Source: Bradyrhizobium iriomotense
GTDB lineage: Bacteria; Pseudomonadota; Alphaproteobacteria; Rhizobiales; Xanthobacteraceae
Assembly (NCBI RefSeq): GCF_030160715.1
Contig: NZ_BSOW01000008.1
Location: forward strand, 1 to 64,000
Direction: 5' to 3'
Length of the DNA: 64,000 bases
A model generated the notes under the pieces. It was not told the DNA's origin. It was given only the letters and a program-made list of their open reading frames with translations, and ran no database searches. The first letter of the stretch is position 1; every line of letters starts with the position of its first letter. Position numbers and translations under genes: made by a program. This document shows positions 8,185-15,946 of the stretch, piece after piece.

Positions 8185-8858
8185 GACACGTCTCCGGGTA
8201 CGGTAAGATCGACCACTGTACCGTCGATCTTCAATTCGGCTGCGGTCACAGATTGCAGTTCGTCCAGCGATACCGCCGGAAGCTTCTCTCGCAGCACAAA
8301 CCGGCTGCTCTCGATGTCAATGACGGCGAGGCTGGTATAGATCCGGTTCACACAAGCGACACCGGTCAGAGGCATAGAGCAACGGCGCACGAGCTTTGGC
8401 TGGCCATGCTTAGTTACATGTTCTGTTACGACTGCCACGCGCTTAGCGCCATGAACTAGGTCCATGGCCCCTCCCACTGCAGGGACGTCGTTTGGTCCGG
8501 TCGACCAGTTTGCCAGATCGCCATTCTCAGCCACTTGATAAGCGCCAAGTATGGCCACGTCTAAATGTCCACCACGCACCATCGCGAAACTGTCGGCATG
8601 ATGGAAAAACGCAGCGCCGGGCTTAAGCGTAATCGCCTTTTTACCAGCGTTGATCAGGTCCCAATGCTCTGCGCCTGACGGCGGTGCAGCGCCGAAGCCG
8701 AGAACCCCGTTCTCGGTATGAAAGACCGCCTCGCGACCTGCTGGTTGGAATCTCGCCACGAGCTCGGGAAAGCCGATGCCGAGATTCACATAGACTCCAT
8801 CTTCAATGTCCTGCGCAGCCCGCCAGGCGATCTGAGCGTTGGAAAGTTTGTTGATCAT
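8181..8858 (-). CDS. pcaJ: 3-oxoadipate CoA-transferase, subunit B
   Basis: 225 residues from ATG 8858, which shares one base with the stop of the A subunit (TGATG). The catalytic glutamate that forms the glutamyl-CoA thioester is E49 in FHTENGVLGFG. GAMDLVHGAKRV and a C-terminal region typical of class I CoA-transferase B subunits follow. With PcaI it moves CoA from succinyl-CoA to 3-oxoadipate. A longer reading frame starting at 9008 is only overlap with pcaI. Succinyl-CoA:3-ketoacid transferase (ScoB) is the close alternative on sequence alone. Confidence 0.85.
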   Translation of the reverse strand: MINKLSNAQIAWRAAQDIEDGVYVNLGIGFPELVARFQPAGREAVFHTENGVLGFGAAPPSGAEHWDLINAGKKAITLKPGAAFFHHADSFAMVRGGHLDVAILGAYQVAENGDLANWSTGPNDVPAVGGAMDLVHGAKRVAVVTEHVTKHGQPKLVRRCSMPLTGVACVNRIYTSLAVIDIESSRFVLREKLPAVSLDELQSVTAAELKIDGTVVDLTVPGDVS

Positions 8859-9577
8859 CAAAAGATCGCTCCGGCGCGGTTGAGCTGCTCCTCCTGTTGT
8901 GGATCCGACACCTCGACGACGCGCGTCACAAAGATGCCAGGTGTCACAACTGTCTCGGGGTCGATACGACCTGCCGGCACGATGCGCCGGACCTGCGCGA
9001 CCGTACACTGCGCCGCCATCGCCATAAGGGGGTTGAAGTTCCGCCCAGCCATCCGGTAGGTGAGATTGCCGTGCTCATCGCCCACCTCAGCCTTGATCAA
9101 AGCAAAATCAGCCTTAAGCCAACGCTCCTGCAAATACATCCGGCCGTCGAATTCAGCGACCGGCTTGTTGCGCGCAAGATCTGTACCTAACGCGGTGGGC
9201 GTATAGAAAGCGGGGATGCCAGCACCGCCGGCGCGAATACGCTCGGCAAACGTGCCCTGGGGAACCAACTCCAGCTCGATCTCTTTAGCGCGGTACTTTT
9301 GCGAAAACGCACGGGAATCGACTGAGCGGGGAAACGAGCAAATTAGCCTTTTTACTGTGCCGCACTCTATCAATGCCCCTAGACCAACGTGGCCGTTGCC
9401 AGCGTTGTTATTCACAAGCGTCAAGTGCTTTGGGTGGCCGGTCGCGCGAAACCGTTCGAGAAGCGAATGAATTAGCTCGATGGGAGCCCCTGCGCCTCCG
9501 AAACCGCCGATCATCACCGTCGCGCCGTCGGGAATGTCCACGACTGCTTCAGCGAGATTGAATTTCGTCTTATCCAT
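8858..9577 (-). CDS. pcaI: 3-oxoadipate CoA-transferase, subunit A
   Basis: 239 residues from ATG 9577, chosen because GGAGGG lies just before it. The glycine-rich GGFGGAGAP motif (residues 24-32) and the conserved ELELVPQGTFAERIRAGGAGIPAFYTPT block identify the A subunit of a class I CoA transferase. It lies 145 bp downstream of the TIM-barrel gene 9722-10582 on the same strand and heads the overlapping trio pcaI-pcaJ-pcaF. It forms the heteromeric transferase with PcaJ. Confidence 0.85.
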   Translation of the reverse strand: MDKTKFNLAEAVVDIPDGATVMIGGFGGAGAPIELIHSLLERFRATGHPKHLTLVNNNAGNGHVGLGALIECGTVKRLICSFPRSVDSRAFSQKYRAKEIELELVPQGTFAERIRAGGAGIPAFYTPTALGTDLARNKPVAEFDGRMYLQERWLKADFALIKAEVGDEHGNLTYRMAGRNFNPLMAMAAQCTVAQVRRIVPAGRIDPETVVTPGIFVTRVVEVSDPQQEEQLNRAGAIF

Positions 9578-9721
9578 TGCCCTCCAACCTCGTCGCATTT
9601 GCCTCGATTGAAATCACCACGCCGCCCGGCGGCCCTCATACGGGCACGTCCGCGGATCGAGGGCAGATCTCGCTGCAACGCGCGACTAATAGCAGCTCAC
9701 AAAGTCGCTAGAGCACGGTAC

Positions 9722-10582
9722 TCAGACCTTGGCGAATTGAGCCATCGTGCTATCGAAGACCCGCTTTGCCATCTCGTTAAGTCCCAGCTTGCGGTGCCGC
9801 GCCGATAGGATCTCGGTTCCGTAGACGCCCTGGTAACCCGCAGCGCGGATTTCGCGAAGGAACGCGGGGACGTCCAGCTCACCCTCACCGCACAATTCGC
9901 GATGATGGATCGTATCTTCCCACATATCGTCGACGGGCGGCACCTTCAGAGCATCGTCGACCTCGACCGCCTTGATGTAGCGCGTCGGGATCTTTCGTAT
10001 ATCAGCATAGGGAATGTTTCCACGAGCGATATGCCAGATGTCGATCAAAAGCCCCCCGTTCGGCTGATCAGCTGCACTCACGATGGCGAGGCCCGTCTCG
10101 ATGGTGCGCACATTCGACCACGGCATAATCTCGAGAACAATATCGGCACCGTAGACGGCCGCTTGCTCACACAGCTTCGCAAACTCGTCAGCGATACGCG
10201 GAACGTCAGCATGCGTTTCGTGGAACCCAGGGCCGACCTTGATATCCCGCATCCCCAGTTCAGCCGCGACTTCGAGCAATTGCCGACGGAACTTGTCGGA
10301 TTCTTTGCGCTTCTCATCGGTCCTGTACCAGTCGAGTAGAAACTCGATTTCCAGATACTTCATACCGTTGGATTGCAGAATCCGCTTCATTTCTGCAAAG
10401 CCGATTTTGCTTTGTGTCGCCATCGTATCTTCGTAGTGAAGACCAAACCCTTTGAACCCTGCGCGGGCAGCCGCTTCGACTCTGTCCTTAAACGGGAATG
10501 GGCTGACCTCGGTCGGCCCCAGCGGGTAAACGTCCCCCGAAAGCGCGAAGTACGAGATGAGAAGCTCTACGTCATCAACCAC
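9722..10582 (-). CDS. TIM-barrel sugar isomerase/dehydratase-like protein 2
   Basis: 286 residues from GTG 10582, preceded by GAGGA with 8-nt spacing. A longer frame opens at 10639 but would run towards the promoter motif at 10675-10716 and lacks a ribosome site. It is a barrel of the AP-endonuclease-2 superfamily with candidate metal ligands E in LEIMPWSNV, D and H in IDIWHIARG, and E in YGTEILSARH. It is paralogous to 3749-4603. It probably heads the transcript that continues into pcaI, pcaJ and pcaF. The role is inferred as isomerisation or dehydration of a keto-polyol. Substrate unknown. Confidence 0.8.
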   Translation of the reverse strand: MVDDVELLISYFALSGDVYPLGPTEVSPFPFKDRVEAAARAGFKGFGLHYEDTMATQSKIGFAEMKRILQSNGMKYLEIEFLLDWYRTDEKRKESDKFRRQLLEVAAELGMRDIKVGPGFHETHADVPRIADEFAKLCEQAAVYGADIVLEIMPWSNVRTIETGLAIVSAADQPNGGLLIDIWHIARGNIPYADIRKIPTRYIKAVEVDDALKVPPVDDMWEDTIHHRELCGEGELDVPAFLREIRAAGYQGVYGTEILSARHRKLGLNEMAKRVFDSTMAQFAKV

Positions 10583-10674
10583 GACAATATCCTCGCGCAA
10601 GTTCAAACGGTAACGTCGCGATCGCGGCCAACGGACCACCGATCTAGCGCTCTGATATCATGGCGCCGGCCGAC

Positions 10675-10716
10675 ATAAAGTGGGCGCCACAGGAAACAGT
10701 TTTGCGAATTGTGCAA
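10675..10716 (-). promoter_or_regulatory. Shared promoter motif, site 3
   Basis: On the minus strand: TTGCAC (10716-10711), 12 nt, TGTTT (10698-10694), 14 nt, TTTAT (10679-10675), located 93 bp before the GTG start at 10582. Sites with exactly the same two spacings lie at 11263-11305, 19882-19922 and 20187-20228. Confidence 0.65.
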
Positions 10717-10751
10717 GTAAGGGCCATGCACGTCCGATGCATCTCCTTTGC

Positions 10752-11204
10752 CTAAACGTTCCGATTCATCAACGTTCCAACGAATGCTGCAGAGAAACGG
10801 CCTCCGATGGTCGTATCGGAGGACTTCGAGCCGGCAATCGTGCCCAAGAACTTCTGGTCGAAATGCGTCCAGTACACGTCAAAGATGAAAGCCGGATCTC
10901 TTGACCGAGTCCGGACCGCGTTGCCACCGACCGCAGTCATCCGGTGCGAGAGGCAGAAGGAGAGCGACGCCCTCACGCGCAACCGGCCCGCGTGAGCGAT
11001 CACTGCTACAGAACGTTGGCTCCCTGCCTCTCGGTGACTCGCTAGCACCTGACGCACGTCTTCATAGAATTGATCGCTTTCGCTTGTGAGAACCAGATGT
11101 CGTGTGATCCGTTGCCAGCGTACTCCAAGCCGACTCTCAAGTTGGATCAGATACCTGCTGATTGCCGAAGTCGATAGGCGCAACGTATCGGCCACCTTAG
11201 TCAT
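10752..11204 (-). pseudogene. LysR-family regulator remnant
   Basis: The reverse strand from 11204 reads M-T-K-V-A-D-T-L-R-L-S-T-S-A-I-S-R-Y-L, a LysR helix-turn-helix that lacks the first ~19 residues. It continues with RLRVRASLSFCLSHRM, aligning to TLRVTASLSFCLRHLA in the intact LysR at 25888-26802. After that it fades into unrelated sequence (DPAFIFDVY and similar), and the whole effector domain is missing. It lies between the divergent site-3 and site-4 promoters, so it may be the ruined local regulator. Confidence 0.7.
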
Positions 11205-11260
11205 GCTCTTACTAATAGGACCGTCACGAATGTTAGCAGTGCCGTCTACTGGACCATAGC

Positions 11261-11305
11261 TTTTTGCGCTTCCTGGGAGAGTGTTTTGTCGGGAGCAATC
11301 TTTAT
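11261..11305 (+). promoter_or_regulatory. Shared promoter motif, site 4
   Basis: TTTTTGCGC (11261-11269), 12 nt, TGTTT (11282-11286), 14 nt, TTTAT (11301-11305), ending 72 bp before the Dabb gene at 11377. The same spacing occurs at three other promoters of this block. Confidence 0.65.
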
Positions 11306-11376
11306 TCCTAGATCGGCAAGTGCAATCTTTTTCGCGAGCGCGTCTTTGGCGATAGCTGACGCGGTGAGAGGATTGA

Positions 11377-11703
11377 ATGAACCTATCGGGCGGAACTGAG
11401 CGCGTTAAACACATTGTCATGTGGAATCTCGTCGGATCCTCCGAGGAGGAGAAGGCGGCATCGGTCACCGCGGTCAAGTCGCGCTTTGAACGACTTCTTG
11501 GCGTCATCCCCGGCATGACCCATCTCGAGATCGGCGTGGACTTCAGCCGGGTCAATTATGCTTGCGATATCGTTCTCTACTCAGAATTCGAGAGTCGCGA
11601 GGCGCTCGCTGCGTACGCCACGCACCCCGCGCACTTGAAAGTTCGCGACGAGTTGGAAGGCGTGCGCATTGCGCGACACCAGGTTGACTATGTTTCCAGA
11701 TAG
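11377..11703 (+). CDS. Dabb-family (stress-responsive A/B barrel) protein
   Basis: 108 residues. The core from VKHIVMWNLVG, through the helix KSRFERLLGVIPGMTHLEIGVDF and strand CDIVLYSEFESREALAAYATHPAHLKVRDE, is a textbook Dabb domain (dimeric ferredoxin-like barrel; olivetolic acid cyclase belongs here). GAGAGG precedes the ATG. It is the first gene of a tight plus-strand operon with the YciI-like protein (9-nt gap), maleylacetate reductase, two SDRs and a zinc-type dehydrogenase. I infer a small isomerase, cyclase or dehydratase role on a pathway intermediate; this cannot be proven from sequence. Confidence 0.8.
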   Translation: MNLSGGTERVKHIVMWNLVGSSEEEKAASVTAVKSRFERLLGVIPGMTHLEIGVDFSRVNYACDIVLYSEFESREALAAYATHPAHLKVRDELEGVRIARHQVDYVSR

Positions 11704-11712
11704 AGGGTCGAA

Positions 11713-12000
11713 ATGCACTTCGCAGTCCATTGCCTCGATTACGCTGAGGCGCTGCTGTTGCGGCTCGAACACTACGAGGCGCACAAACAGTACCTGAAGG
11801 ATGGCGGCGTTCGTACCGTGATTTCCGGGCCCCTACTCGCTCCGGATGGCGAGACGATGATTGGGTCGCTTTTCGTCTTCGAGGCCACAACGTTGGCCGA
11901 TGTGGTGGCATTCAATGCAGGTGATCCATTCGCGCGCGCAGGTGTGTGGGCGGACGTAAAGATCAACGCCTTCAATCTGCGCGTCGACAATCGGTCTTGA
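11713..12000 (+). CDS. YciI-family protein
   Basis: 95 residues: MHFAVHCLDY, then RLEHYEAHKQYLKDGG, SGPLLAPDGETMIGSLFVFEA, and DPFARAGVWADVKINAFNLR. This is the full YCII domain with its conserved His and the DPF motif. The family includes TftG, which dechlorinates 5-chlorohydroxyquinol in the 2,4,5-T pathway next to a hydroxyquinol dioxygenase and a maleylacetate reductase (established). Here it sits 3 bp upstream of a maleylacetate reductase, so a lyase or dehydratase role on a hydroxyquinol-like ring is a reasonable inference. Confidence 0.8.
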   Translation: MHFAVHCLDYAEALLLRLEHYEAHKQYLKDGGVRTVISGPLLAPDGETMIGSLFVFEATTLADVVAFNAGDPFARAGVWADVKINAFNLRVDNRS

Positions 12001-12003
12001 GTT

Positions 12004-13080
12004 ATGTCCGACATTCTACGTACCTTCGTCTACAACCAGCATCCTGCACGCGTGACCTTCGGACGTGGTTCGATCGCTCGTGTAGGGGAGGAGGCTGACA
12101 AGCTCGGCCTAAAGCGCGTTATCGTTCTGTCCACGCCGCCGCAGGCGGCTGCCGCTGAGCAGGTTTCGAAGCAGCTCGCGGACAGGCGTACCCACACCTT
12201 TTCTGGGGCGGTGATGCATACCCCCGTGGAGGTTACCGAGGCGGCTCTGACGCTTGTGCGTGAGCACCGGGCGGATGGCCTCGTGGCGTTTGGCGGAGGA
12301 TCCACCATTGGGCTGAGCAGGGCGTTGGCACTGCGCACTGACCTGCCTCAGATCGCGATTCCGACAACTTACGCCGGCTCGGAAATGACACCAATTCTCG
12401 GCGAAGCGGCAGCAGGTCGAAAAGTCACACTCAGATCACCCAAGGTTCTGCCCGAGGTCGTGATCTACGATGTCGACCTCACCATGTCCCTCCCCCCTTC
12501 GTTGTCTGCGACCAGCGGAATCAATGCCATAGCGCATGCGGTGGAGGCCCTCTATGCCGAGGACCGCAATCCCGTTGTTGATCATCTCGCGTTGGACGCA
12601 ATCGCTGCAATGTCTGGTGCCCTCCCGCGGATATCTGCCGACAGTCTCGATCAGGGCGCGCGCACTGAAGCTCTTTACGGCGCCTGGCTGTGTGGCATGT
12701 GCCTTGGGTCGGTCGGCATGGCGTTGCATCACAAGCTGTGTCACGCCTTGGGCGGCGCTTTCGATCTGCCGCACGCCGAGACGCACACGGTCATCCTCCC
12801 GCATGCGCTCGCCTACAATGCTTCGGCTGTTCCCGACGTGATCGCCAGGCTGAAGACGGTATTGGCCGCGGATAATCCTTCCCATGCATTGTTCGAGCTC
12901 GCAGGCCGTGTGGGCGCGCCCCGCAGCCTCGAGGCCCTCGGGATGCCGATCGAGGGGATCGAGAAGGCGACGAATCTCGTGTTGTCCAGCCCCTATGCGA
13001 ACCCCAGGCAACCGGAGCGTGATTCAATTCGACGCTTACTGCATCGGGCTTACTCCGGCCTACCGCCTGTTTCTGATTGA
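12004..13080 (+). CDS. Maleylacetate reductase
   Basis: 358 residues, an iron-type alcohol dehydrogenase of the maleylacetate reductase subgroup (about 350 residues). Visible are the nucleotide-binding GGGSTIGLSRAL, IPTTYAGSEMTPI, the conserved SGINAIAHAVEALYAED, and the histidine-rich MALHHKLCHALGGAFDLPHAETHTVILPH that is diagnostic for this subgroup. It reduces maleylacetate to 3-oxoadipate with NAD(P)H in the cytoplasm. It follows the YciI gene by 3 bp and precedes an SDR by 5 bp. Together with the dioxygenase at 15947-16786 and pcaIJF it completes hydroxyquinol breakdown. Confidence 0.9.
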   Translation: MSDILRTFVYNQHPARVTFGRGSIARVGEEADKLGLKRVIVLSTPPQAAAAEQVSKQLADRRTHTFSGAVMHTPVEVTEAALTLVREHRADGLVAFGGGSTIGLSRALALRTDLPQIAIPTTYAGSEMTPILGEAAAGRKVTLRSPKVLPEVVIYDVDLTMSLPPSLSATSGINAIAHAVEALYAEDRNPVVDHLALDAIAAMSGALPRISADSLDQGARTEALYGAWLCGMCLGSVGMALHHKLCHALGGAFDLPHAETHTVILPHALAYNASAVPDVIARLKTVLAADNPSHALFELAGRVGAPRSLEALGMPIEGIEKATNLVLSSPYANPRQPERDSIRRLLHRAYSGLPPVSD

Positions 13081-13085
13081 GGAGA

Positions 13086-13877
13086 ATGCCTTTGGCTTCG
13101 ATCACTTTTGCTCTCCCTGAAACGGTAGTCGTCACCGGGGCCTCGTCCGGGCTGGGGCGAGAGATCGCCGTCCTGTTGCTGGAATGCGGGGCGCAGGTGA
13201 TCGGCGTCGATGTGGCATCTTCTGAACTCAACGGGCGCGACCGCTTCGCTCAAGTCGTCGGTTCGGTCAGTGAGCAAGCGACATGGGACCAGGTCAGCGA
13301 ACTGCTCGACGCATTCAGACCGGCGAGCCTTGGCCTCGCAACCTCGGCGGCAATCCTCGACACCGGTCTCGTGCCTACCGCGTCGCCGGATTTCATCGCT
13401 CGGACGATGTCGGTTAACGTAACCGGAACAGCGCTCGCCATGGCAACGGTCCTCCCTAGGATGGAGGCCGGTAGCGGTGGCGCGATCGTTGCGATCGCCT
13501 CTGTCAATGCCTCCGTCGCCGAACAGCAGTTGGCGATCTACAACGCGTCGAAGGCGGCGGTGCGCCAACTTGCTCGTACCGCTGCCCTCGACCATGCCCG
13601 CAACCGCGTGCGGATCAATGTGCTCAGCCCCGGGCCGATGAACGCCGGTTTGTTCAAGCGGCATGTCGAAAGTGCCAAAGACGGCGGCAAGTTTCTTCAG
13701 ACGCGCACAAACCGTCAGCCGCAGGGCCGCATCCTCGAGGCGCACGAGGTGGCGCGGGCGGCCCTGTTCCTCCTGTCGAGCGGTGCTGAAGCGATCCTTG
13801 GGGCAGACTTGATTGCCGACGGGGGCCTGACCGCTGGATTTGACTTCAGGACTGGCGCGGAAGGCGCCTCAGTCTAA
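13086..13877 (+). CDS. SDR-family dehydrogenase 1
   Basis: 263 residues from ATG 13086. GAGGAG is too close to that ATG, so a TTG at 13092 with 8-nt spacing is an equally good start. Rossmann motif TGASSGLG, the NAG-equivalent region (ATSAAIL), catalytic S in AIASVNAS and Y-N-A-S-K, and the C-terminal LGADLIADGG are all present. It is a classical short-chain dehydrogenase acting on an alcohol or keto group with NAD(P). Aspartate after the second strand (GVDVASSEL) suggests NAD preference. The substrate is unknown and inferred to be a polyol intermediate of the cluster. Confidence 0.85.
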   Translation: MPLASITFALPETVVVTGASSGLGREIAVLLLECGAQVIGVDVASSELNGRDRFAQVVGSVSEQATWDQVSELLDAFRPASLGLATSAAILDTGLVPTASPDFIARTMSVNVTGTALAMATVLPRMEAGSGGAIVAIASVNASVAEQQLAIYNASKAAVRQLARTAALDHARNRVRINVLSPGPMNAGLFKRHVESAKDGGKFLQTRTNRQPQGRILEAHEVARAALFLLSSGAEAILGADLIADGGLTAGFDFRTGAEGASV

Positions 13878-13898
13878 CGAAAAGAGGAGGACGGGACC

Positions 13899-14699
13899 AT
13901 GGACACGGGATTGAAGAACCGGATTGCGGTCATTACTGGGGCCGCCGACGGTATCGGTCGCTCCACAGCATTGGCGTTCGCCCGCGAAGGCGCGCACCTT
14001 GGGCTCCTTGATATCAATGCTGCCGGGCTGGAGAGCCTTGCTGCCGAGGCCCGCGAGTTGGGAGTGAGTGTGCATGCTGCTCAAGCAGACCTGTCGACCG
14101 CCGAAGGCGTCTCACGGGGGATGCAGGCGGTCCAATCTTCCTTCGGAAATCGTTTGGACGTTCTCGTCAATAACGTGGGCGCCGGCGCGATTCGAACCTT
14201 TGACGACCTGACAGACGCCGCCTGGGACGCCACGCTCGGTCTGAATTTCATGAGCTACGTCCGGGCCATTCGTTGTGCGCTGCCGATCCTGCGCGAACAC
14301 GGCGGCGTCATCATCAACAACGCATCAGATCTGGCCCGGCAGCCCGAGCCGGTACCGATCGACTATTCGGTCTCGAAAGCAGCCGTCCTGTCGTTGACGA
14401 AGGCGCTTGCGCGCGCAGAGGGTCCTCGCATCCGCGTGAATGCGGTGGCTCCCGGTCCGACCTGGACACCCTTCTGGACGAAGCCCGGCGGCTTTGCAGA
14501 GACCATGGGCAGGTATCACAAGATGGAGCCGCGGGCGGCAGTAGAGCACGAAATGAAGCTTCGCCAGCTCCCGCTGCAGCGGCTTGGCACACCCGACGAA
14601 GTAGCCAACGTTATCGTCTTCCTTGCCTCTGACCTGGCAAGTTTCGTCACCTCAGCGGTATGGGGCGTCGACGGCGGCTCAATCCGTTCGATGATCTGA
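13899..14699 (+). CDS. SDR-family dehydrogenase 2
   Basis: 266 residues with GAGGAGG 10 nt upstream of the ATG. TGAADGIGRS cofactor motif, D in LLDINAAG (NAD type), NN in VNNVGAG, catalytic S and Y-S-V-S-K, and the C-terminal GVDGGS are present. An unusually long substrate loop (PTWTPFWTKPGGFAETMGRYHKMEP) between the catalytic tyrosine and the C-terminus should set specificity. It lies 21 bp after SDR 1 in the same operon. Substrate unknown. Confidence 0.85.
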   Translation: MDTGLKNRIAVITGAADGIGRSTALAFAREGAHLGLLDINAAGLESLAAEARELGVSVHAAQADLSTAEGVSRGMQAVQSSFGNRLDVLVNNVGAGAIRTFDDLTDAAWDATLGLNFMSYVRAIRCALPILREHGGVIINNASDLARQPEPVPIDYSVSKAAVLSLTKALARAEGPRIRVNAVAPGPTWTPFWTKPGGFAETMGRYHKMEPRAAVEHEMKLRQLPLQRLGTPDEVANVIVFLASDLASFVTSAVWGVDGGSIRSMI

Positions 14700-14809
14700 G
14701 GCCGCTGAGCCGCCCCGGGCACAGAACGCCATATTTCTAAACGATCGCGACATTCCTAGGGATGCAATGAAGCGCACCCGGGACGCGGCAAAACAGCGAG
14801 GAAACCACC

Positions 14810-15880
14810 GTGAAGGCTGCACGATTTTACGCCCGGGAAGATGTCAGGATTGACGACATTCCCAAGCCGGACGAACTGGGGCCGGACGAGGTTCTCGTGC
14901 GAAATCGCTACTGCGGTATTTGCGGAACCGATCTGCACGAATACGCCGCCGGTCCAATCTTTATTTCCTCGACTCCAAACATTTTTTCGGGCGCCTCGCT
15001 CCCGCAGATTCTCGGCCACGAATTCGGCGGCCAGATCGAAGCAGTCGGGCAAGACGTACGGCACCTGCATCCGGGGGATCGTGTCGCAATCCAACCCCAC
15101 ATGGGCCCCGCCGACGGCTATTTCGGTACCCGCGGCCTGCATTTCCTCGGCACCAGAGGCGCAGCCACCGGGTTGACCTGGCCCTGGGGAGGCTTTGCGG
15201 AATATGCGGTCATGAAGGCTTGTGCCACCATCAGGCTGCCTCCAGGCTTGTCCTTCGAACAGGCGGCGATGGTCGAGCCCGCTGCCGTTGCAGTAACGGC
15301 CGTTGATCGGAGCGGATTAGAACCAGGTGGTTCAATCCTCATCACGGGCGGCGGCCCAATCGGCGCACTGACGGTCATGGCCGCACATGCCGCGGGCGCG
15401 GGACAGATCTTCCTCAGTGAGCCGAACGCCGCCCGCCGCAAGCGGGTCGAGGCGCTGGGCCTCCCTGTCATCACCATCGATCCGACGGGCACTGATGTTA
15501 AGGCCATCTTGAACGACAAGACCTTCGAGGGGCTTGGTTGTGATGCTGCGATTGAGTGCGCTGGCAATCCACGCGCCATCACCGACTGCGTCGCCGCTGT
15601 TCGCCCCCAAGGCACGGTCGTGCTCATTGGGTTAACCAATGCCAAGGTCGAGCTTTCGCCCTTCGACCTGATCGTGCGCGACGTCCGCGTTCAGGGATCG
15701 CTCTGCTATCCCACGACACTTTGGCCGCGCATCTATGCGATGATTGAAAGCGGTAAGTTACCCGTCGCGAGGCTGATCGACGCGATCATCCCCCTGAAGG
15801 ACCTCGTCGAAGGAGGGTTCAAGCCGCTGCTTGATCCCGCTGGGACCAAGATGAAGATCCTCGTCGACGCCACCAATTAA
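14810..15880 (+). CDS. Zinc-dependent medium-chain dehydrogenase (polyol/threonine dehydrogenase type)
   Basis: 356 residues. Catalytic zinc ligands are visible as C38 in CGICGTDLHEY and H70-E71 in LGHEFGG, and the Rossmann motif is GGGPIGAL. The structural-zinc lobe that usually carries four cysteines is replaced by a Cys-free segment (QPHMGPADGYFG), so this enzyme should bind only the catalytic zinc. The best family fit is sorbitol/threonine/butanediol dehydrogenase. It is the last gene of the plus-strand operon, 110 bp after SDR 2, with GAGGAAA before its GTG/ATG region. It probably oxidises a secondary alcohol of the imported polyol. Confidence 0.85.
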   Translation: MKAARFYAREDVRIDDIPKPDELGPDEVLVRNRYCGICGTDLHEYAAGPIFISSTPNIFSGASLPQILGHEFGGQIEAVGQDVRHLHPGDRVAIQPHMGPADGYFGTRGLHFLGTRGAATGLTWPWGGFAEYAVMKACATIRLPPGLSFEQAAMVEPAAVAVTAVDRSGLEPGGSILITGGGPIGALTVMAAHAAGAGQIFLSEPNAARRKRVEALGLPVITIDPTGTDVKAILNDKTFEGLGCDAAIECAGNPRAITDCVAAVRPQGTVVLIGLTNAKVELSPFDLIVRDVRVQGSLCYPTTLWPRIYAMIESGKLPVARLIDAIIPLKDLVEGGFKPLLDPAGTKMKILVDATN

Positions 15881-15898
15881 CGGATCGACCGAACGGCA

Positions 15899-15926
15899 GG
15901 GAGGTGACCCGCTGAGGTAACCTCCC
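15899..15926. terminator. Bidirectional terminator between convergent operons
   Basis: GGGAGGTGAC (15899-15908) pairs with GTAACCTCCC (15917-15926) with one mismatch, loop 8 nt. It lies between the stop codons of the dehydrogenase (15880, plus) and the dioxygenase (15947, minus). No long T-tract on either side. Confidence 0.6.
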
Positions 15927-15946
15927 TTCGTCGTTCGTAAGTGACT

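Noticed and set aside
11246..11372. Minus-strand open frame ending DKTLSQEAQKAMVQ-stop
   Set aside because: It looks protein-like, but it lies across the site-4 promoter motif, has no start and matches no family I know, so the promoter reading is preferred.
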